Source of the DNA: Caldifarciminota bacterium
Lineage (GTDB): Bacteria > Hydrothermota > Tepidihabitantia > Tepidihabitantales > Tepidihabitantaceae
NCBI GenBank assembly: GCA_011049385.1
Contig: DSBX01000197.1
Location: forward strand, 1-5,638
Reading direction: 5' to 3'
DNA length: 5,638 nucleotides
Shown here: positions 4,036 through 5,638 of the stretch, in pieces
Position numbering within the stretch: the stretch's first letter is position 1
Layout of the letters: each line of letters begins with the position of its first letter
Position numbers and translations under genes: made by a program
Notes under the pieces: generated by a model
Database searches by the model: none
What the model saw: only the letters and a program-made list of their open reading frames with translations
What the model was told of the DNA's origin: nothing

Positions 4036-5286
4036 ATGGCCTACGGCAAGCTGAAGGAGTTCCTGCAGACCGAGCTCAAGGACGTTCGGGAGGCGGGGCT
4101 CTACAAGGAAGAGCGATTCATCTACGGCCCGCAGGGCGCGGGCATCAACGTCGAGTTCCCGGCCGGCGCGCCCAAGCAGGAAGTGCTCAACTTCTGCGCG
4201 AACAACTACCTCGGTCTTTCGAGCCACCCGGAAACCATCAAGGCCGCGCACACGGCGCTGGACGAGTGGGGCTACGGCCTCTCTTCGGTTCGCTTCATCT
4301 GCGGCACGCAGGACATCCACCGCCAGCTCGAACGTAAGATCGCCGACTTCCTCGAACTGGACGACGCGATTCTCTACTCGTCCTGTTTCGACGCCAACGG
4401 CGGCCTGTTCGAGGTGCTGTTCAAGCAAGAGGACGCCATCCTCACCGACGCACTCAACCACGCTTCGGTGATTGACGGCATCCGCCTCTCCAAGGCGAAG
4501 CGCTACATCGTCAAGCATATGGACCTCGCCGACCTCGAGGCCAAGCTCGCCAGCGACGAGGTACAGAACGCGCGCTTCCGCATCTTCGCCACCGACGGCG
4601 CGTTCTCGATGGACGGCGACGTCGCGCCGCTTGAGGGAATCTGCGACCTGTGCGAGAAGTACGACTGCCTCGTGATGGTGGACGACAGCCATTCCACCGG
4701 GTTCATGGGCAAGCACGGCAAGGGCACCCACGAGCACTGCGGCGTCCTCGGCCGGGTGGACATCATCACCTCGACGATGGGCAAGGCGCTCGGCGGGGCG
4801 TCCGGCGGGTTCACCGCCGCGCGCAAGGAGATCGTGGACATCCTGCGCCAGCGCTCCCGGCCCTACCTGTTCTCGAACTCACTGCCGCCGGTGATCGCCG
4901 CCTCGGCGATCACGATCGTTGACCTCCTCGCCCGGACGACCGAGCGCCGGGACAAGCTCGAGGCCAACACGATGTACTTCCGGGAGAAGATGACCGCGGC
5001 CGGCTTCGACATCCGGCCCGGCGTCCACCCGATCGTGCCGATAATGCTCTACAACGCCAAGCTCGCCCAGGATATGGCCAAGGAGCTCTACGCCGAGGGC
5101 ATCTACGTCATCGGGTTCTTCTACCCGGTCGTCGGCAAGGGCCTCGCGCGCATCCGGGTCCAGCTCTCGGCCGCGCACGAGCTCGAGCACATTGACAAGG
5201 CCATCGCCGCGTTCAAGAAGGTCGGCGAGAAGTACGGCATCCTCGGCAAGTCCAAGGAAGAGATCATCGCCAGGTACGGCGAGTAG
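4036..5286 (+). CDS. kbl: Glycine C-acetyltransferase (2-amino-3-ketobutyrate CoA ligase)
   Basis: PLP-dependent alpha-oxoamine synthase that interconverts glycine plus acetyl-CoA with 2-amino-3-oxobutyrate plus CoA; in threonine breakdown it follows threonine dehydrogenase. The 416 residues show the full family pattern: NFCANNYLGLSSHP at 52-65, GYGLSSVRFICGTQDIHRQL at 79-98, YSSCFDANGGLFE at 114-126, the stacking His142 in DALNHASVIDG, VDDSHSTGFMG at 215-225 with Asp216 (pyridine nitrogen) and His219, and the PLP Lys250 in STMGKALGGASGGF. The SCFDANGG and MGKALGGASGG blocks are those I associate with Kbl rather than with BioF, HemA or serine palmitoyltransferase. It is some 18 residues longer than the 398-residue E. 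coli enzyme, mainly through a charged C-terminal tail (KSKEEIIARYGE). It is the second gene of the deoC operon, with a strong ribosome binding site. No threonine dehydrogenase gene is in the window. Confidence 0.95.
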   Translation: MAYGKLKEFLQTELKDVREAGLYKEERFIYGPQGAGINVEFPAGAPKQEVLNFCANNYLGLSSHPETIKAAHTALDEWGYGLSSVRFICGTQDIHRQLERKIADFLELDDAILYSSCFDANGGLFEVLFKQEDAILTDALNHASVIDGIRLSKAKRYIVKHMDLADLEAKLASDEVQNARFRIFATDGAFSMDGDVAPLEGICDLCEKYDCLVMVDDSHSTGFMGKHGKGTHEHCGVLGRVDIITSTMGKALGGASGGFTAARKEIVDILRQRSRPYLFSNSLPPVIAASAITIVDLLARTTERRDKLEANTMYFREKMTAAGFDIRPGVHPIVPIMLYNAKLAQDMAKELYAEGIYVIGFFYPVVGKGLARIRVQLSAAHELEHIDKAIAAFKKVGEKYGILGKSKEEIIARYGE

Positions 5287-5303
5287 CACCGGCTTCTTTC
5301 GTT

Positions 5304-5331
5304 GCGGGGCGCGGGGCAACCTGCGCCCCGC
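5304..5331. terminator. GC-rich hairpin between convergent kbl and dipeptidase genes
   Basis: GCGGGGCGC (5304-5312) and GCGCCCCGC (5323-5331) form a perfect 9-bp stem with a 10-nt loop; a competing 7-bp pairing is also possible (5311-5317 with 5325-5331). It sits 17 bp after the kbl stop and just past the stop of the opposing dipeptidase gene. On the plus strand only a short CTTT follows, and the minus strand has no T run. It is likely a shared terminator by position and stem strength, but not a canonical one. Confidence 0.55.
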
Positions 5332-5337
5332 CCGCTT

Positions 5338-5638
5338 TCACCCGGCCGTGATTGCGCGCCAGGCGCGCAGGAAGTTGCCGCCGAATATGGCCCGGATGTC
5401 CGGCTCGGAGAACCCGCGCCGGGCCAGCGCCTCGGCCAGCGCCGGGAGCCGGGAAACGTCCTCGAGCCCGCGCGGCGGCGGGTCCTCGAAGCCGTCGAAG
5501 TCCGAGCCCAGCGCCACCGCACCCGGCCCGGCCACCGCGGCCGCGTGCTCGATGTGGTCCGCGACGCGCTCCACCGTCACCGCGGCCGGGTCGTCGTCGA
5601 GGAAGCAGGGCAGGAAGACGATGCCGACCACCCCGCCC
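5338..5638 (-). CDS. C-terminal part of an M19 family (membrane/renal-type) dipeptidase, 5' truncated
   Basis: Only about the last 100 residues are in the window; the frame is open to its right edge. A GTG at 5631 could be read as a start but encodes an internal valine in GGVVGIVFLPCFL, the usual strand late in the barrel of this family. Further matches are VADHIEHAAAVAG, ALGSDFDGF (whose first Asp corresponds to the active-site Asp of renal dipeptidase), GLEDVSRLPALAEALARRGF and the closing IRAIFGGNFLRAWRA. Family members are binuclear zinc enzymes on a TIM barrel that hydrolyse dipeptides, often with D-amino acids at the C-terminal position; the zinc ligands lie in the missing part. The stop is TGA at 5340-5338. 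The gene converges on kbl and belongs to a different unit. Whether it is exported cannot be judged without the N-terminus. Confidence 0.9.
   Translation of the reverse strand, partial: GGVVGIVFLPCFLDDDPAAVTVERVADHIEHAAAVAGPGAVALGSDFDGFEDPPPRGLEDVSRLPALAEALARRGFSEPDIRAIFGGNFLRAWRAITAG

Noticed and set aside
3444..4337. Plus-strand 297-codon frame within deoC and kbl
   Set aside because: Arg/Gly-rich frame-shifted reading of the two enzymes, with no independent start signal.
3226..4737. Long minus-strand open frame (503 codons) opposite deoC and kbl
   Set aside because: It is antisense to two confidently identified enzymes, has low-complexity composition (E, V, L, R, D), no ribosome site and no family pattern. 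Such frames are expected opposite GC-rich genes.
1..5638. CRISPR arrays, tRNA or rRNA genes, insertion sequences, integrase or attachment sites
   Set aside because: I saw no regularly spaced repeats, no cloverleaf-like sequence with TTCGA-type arms in the right order, no terminal inverted repeats and no transposase or integrase motifs.

Overview
The window is GC-rich bacterial chromosomal DNA with short gene blocks in alternating orientation. It holds eight protein-coding genes, two of them cut by the window edges. No tRNA, rRNA, insertion sequence, CRISPR array or replication origin is visible. A PorV/PorQ-type outer-membrane beta-barrel protein points to a Gram-negative-type (diderm) bacterium of the Fibrobacteres-Chlorobi-Bacteroidetes group or a related candidate phylum. 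The overall style (PorV/PorQ barrel, short RelE/ParE pair, orphan membrane proteins, GC-rich metabolic genes) would suit candidate division WOR-3. That placement is an impression from protein families, not a proof.

Layout from left to right. (1) The 3' part of an unrecognised gene runs rightward to 547; it encodes a short N-terminal beta-type motif followed by glycine-rich and hydrophobic membrane segments. (2) Convergent to it is a PorV/PorQ family protein (1823 to 630, minus strand), which starts at TTG behind a strong Shine-Dalgarno sequence and has a sigma70-type promoter. (3) After a divergent intergenic region of about 350 bp comes a small exported or membrane protein with two coiled coils around a cysteine-rich membrane segment (2174-2533). 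(4) A minus-strand RelE/ParE-type toxin-antitoxin pair follows (antitoxin 3182-2946, toxin 2968-2717, overlapping by 23 bp). (5) Divergent from it is a two-gene operon, deoC (deoxyribose-phosphate aldolase) then kbl (glycine C-acetyltransferase), with zero bases between stop and start and a near-consensus promoter at 3302-3329. (6) A GC-rich hairpin separates kbl from a convergent, window-truncated gene for an M19 family (membrane) dipeptidase.

How they work together: deoC and kbl are clearly co-transcribed. DeoC yields acetaldehyde and glyceraldehyde-3-phosphate from deoxyribose-5-phosphate. Kbl interconverts glycine plus acetyl-CoA with 2-amino-3-oxobutyrate. Both touch two-carbon metabolism, but no enzyme here converts acetaldehyde to acetyl-CoA, and no threonine dehydrogenase is in view. 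The other genes look like independent units.

The metabolic genes at 3361-5286 and the dipeptidase have third codon positions that are almost all G or C. The two unrecognised membrane-protein genes (up to 547, and 2174-2533) use many A/T-ending codons, which suggests a different history or weaker codon selection. I see no convincing new multi-gene system. The most interesting points are a promoter motif shared between porV and deoC, a possibly leaderless toxin-antitoxin transcript, and the two unfamiliar membrane proteins.
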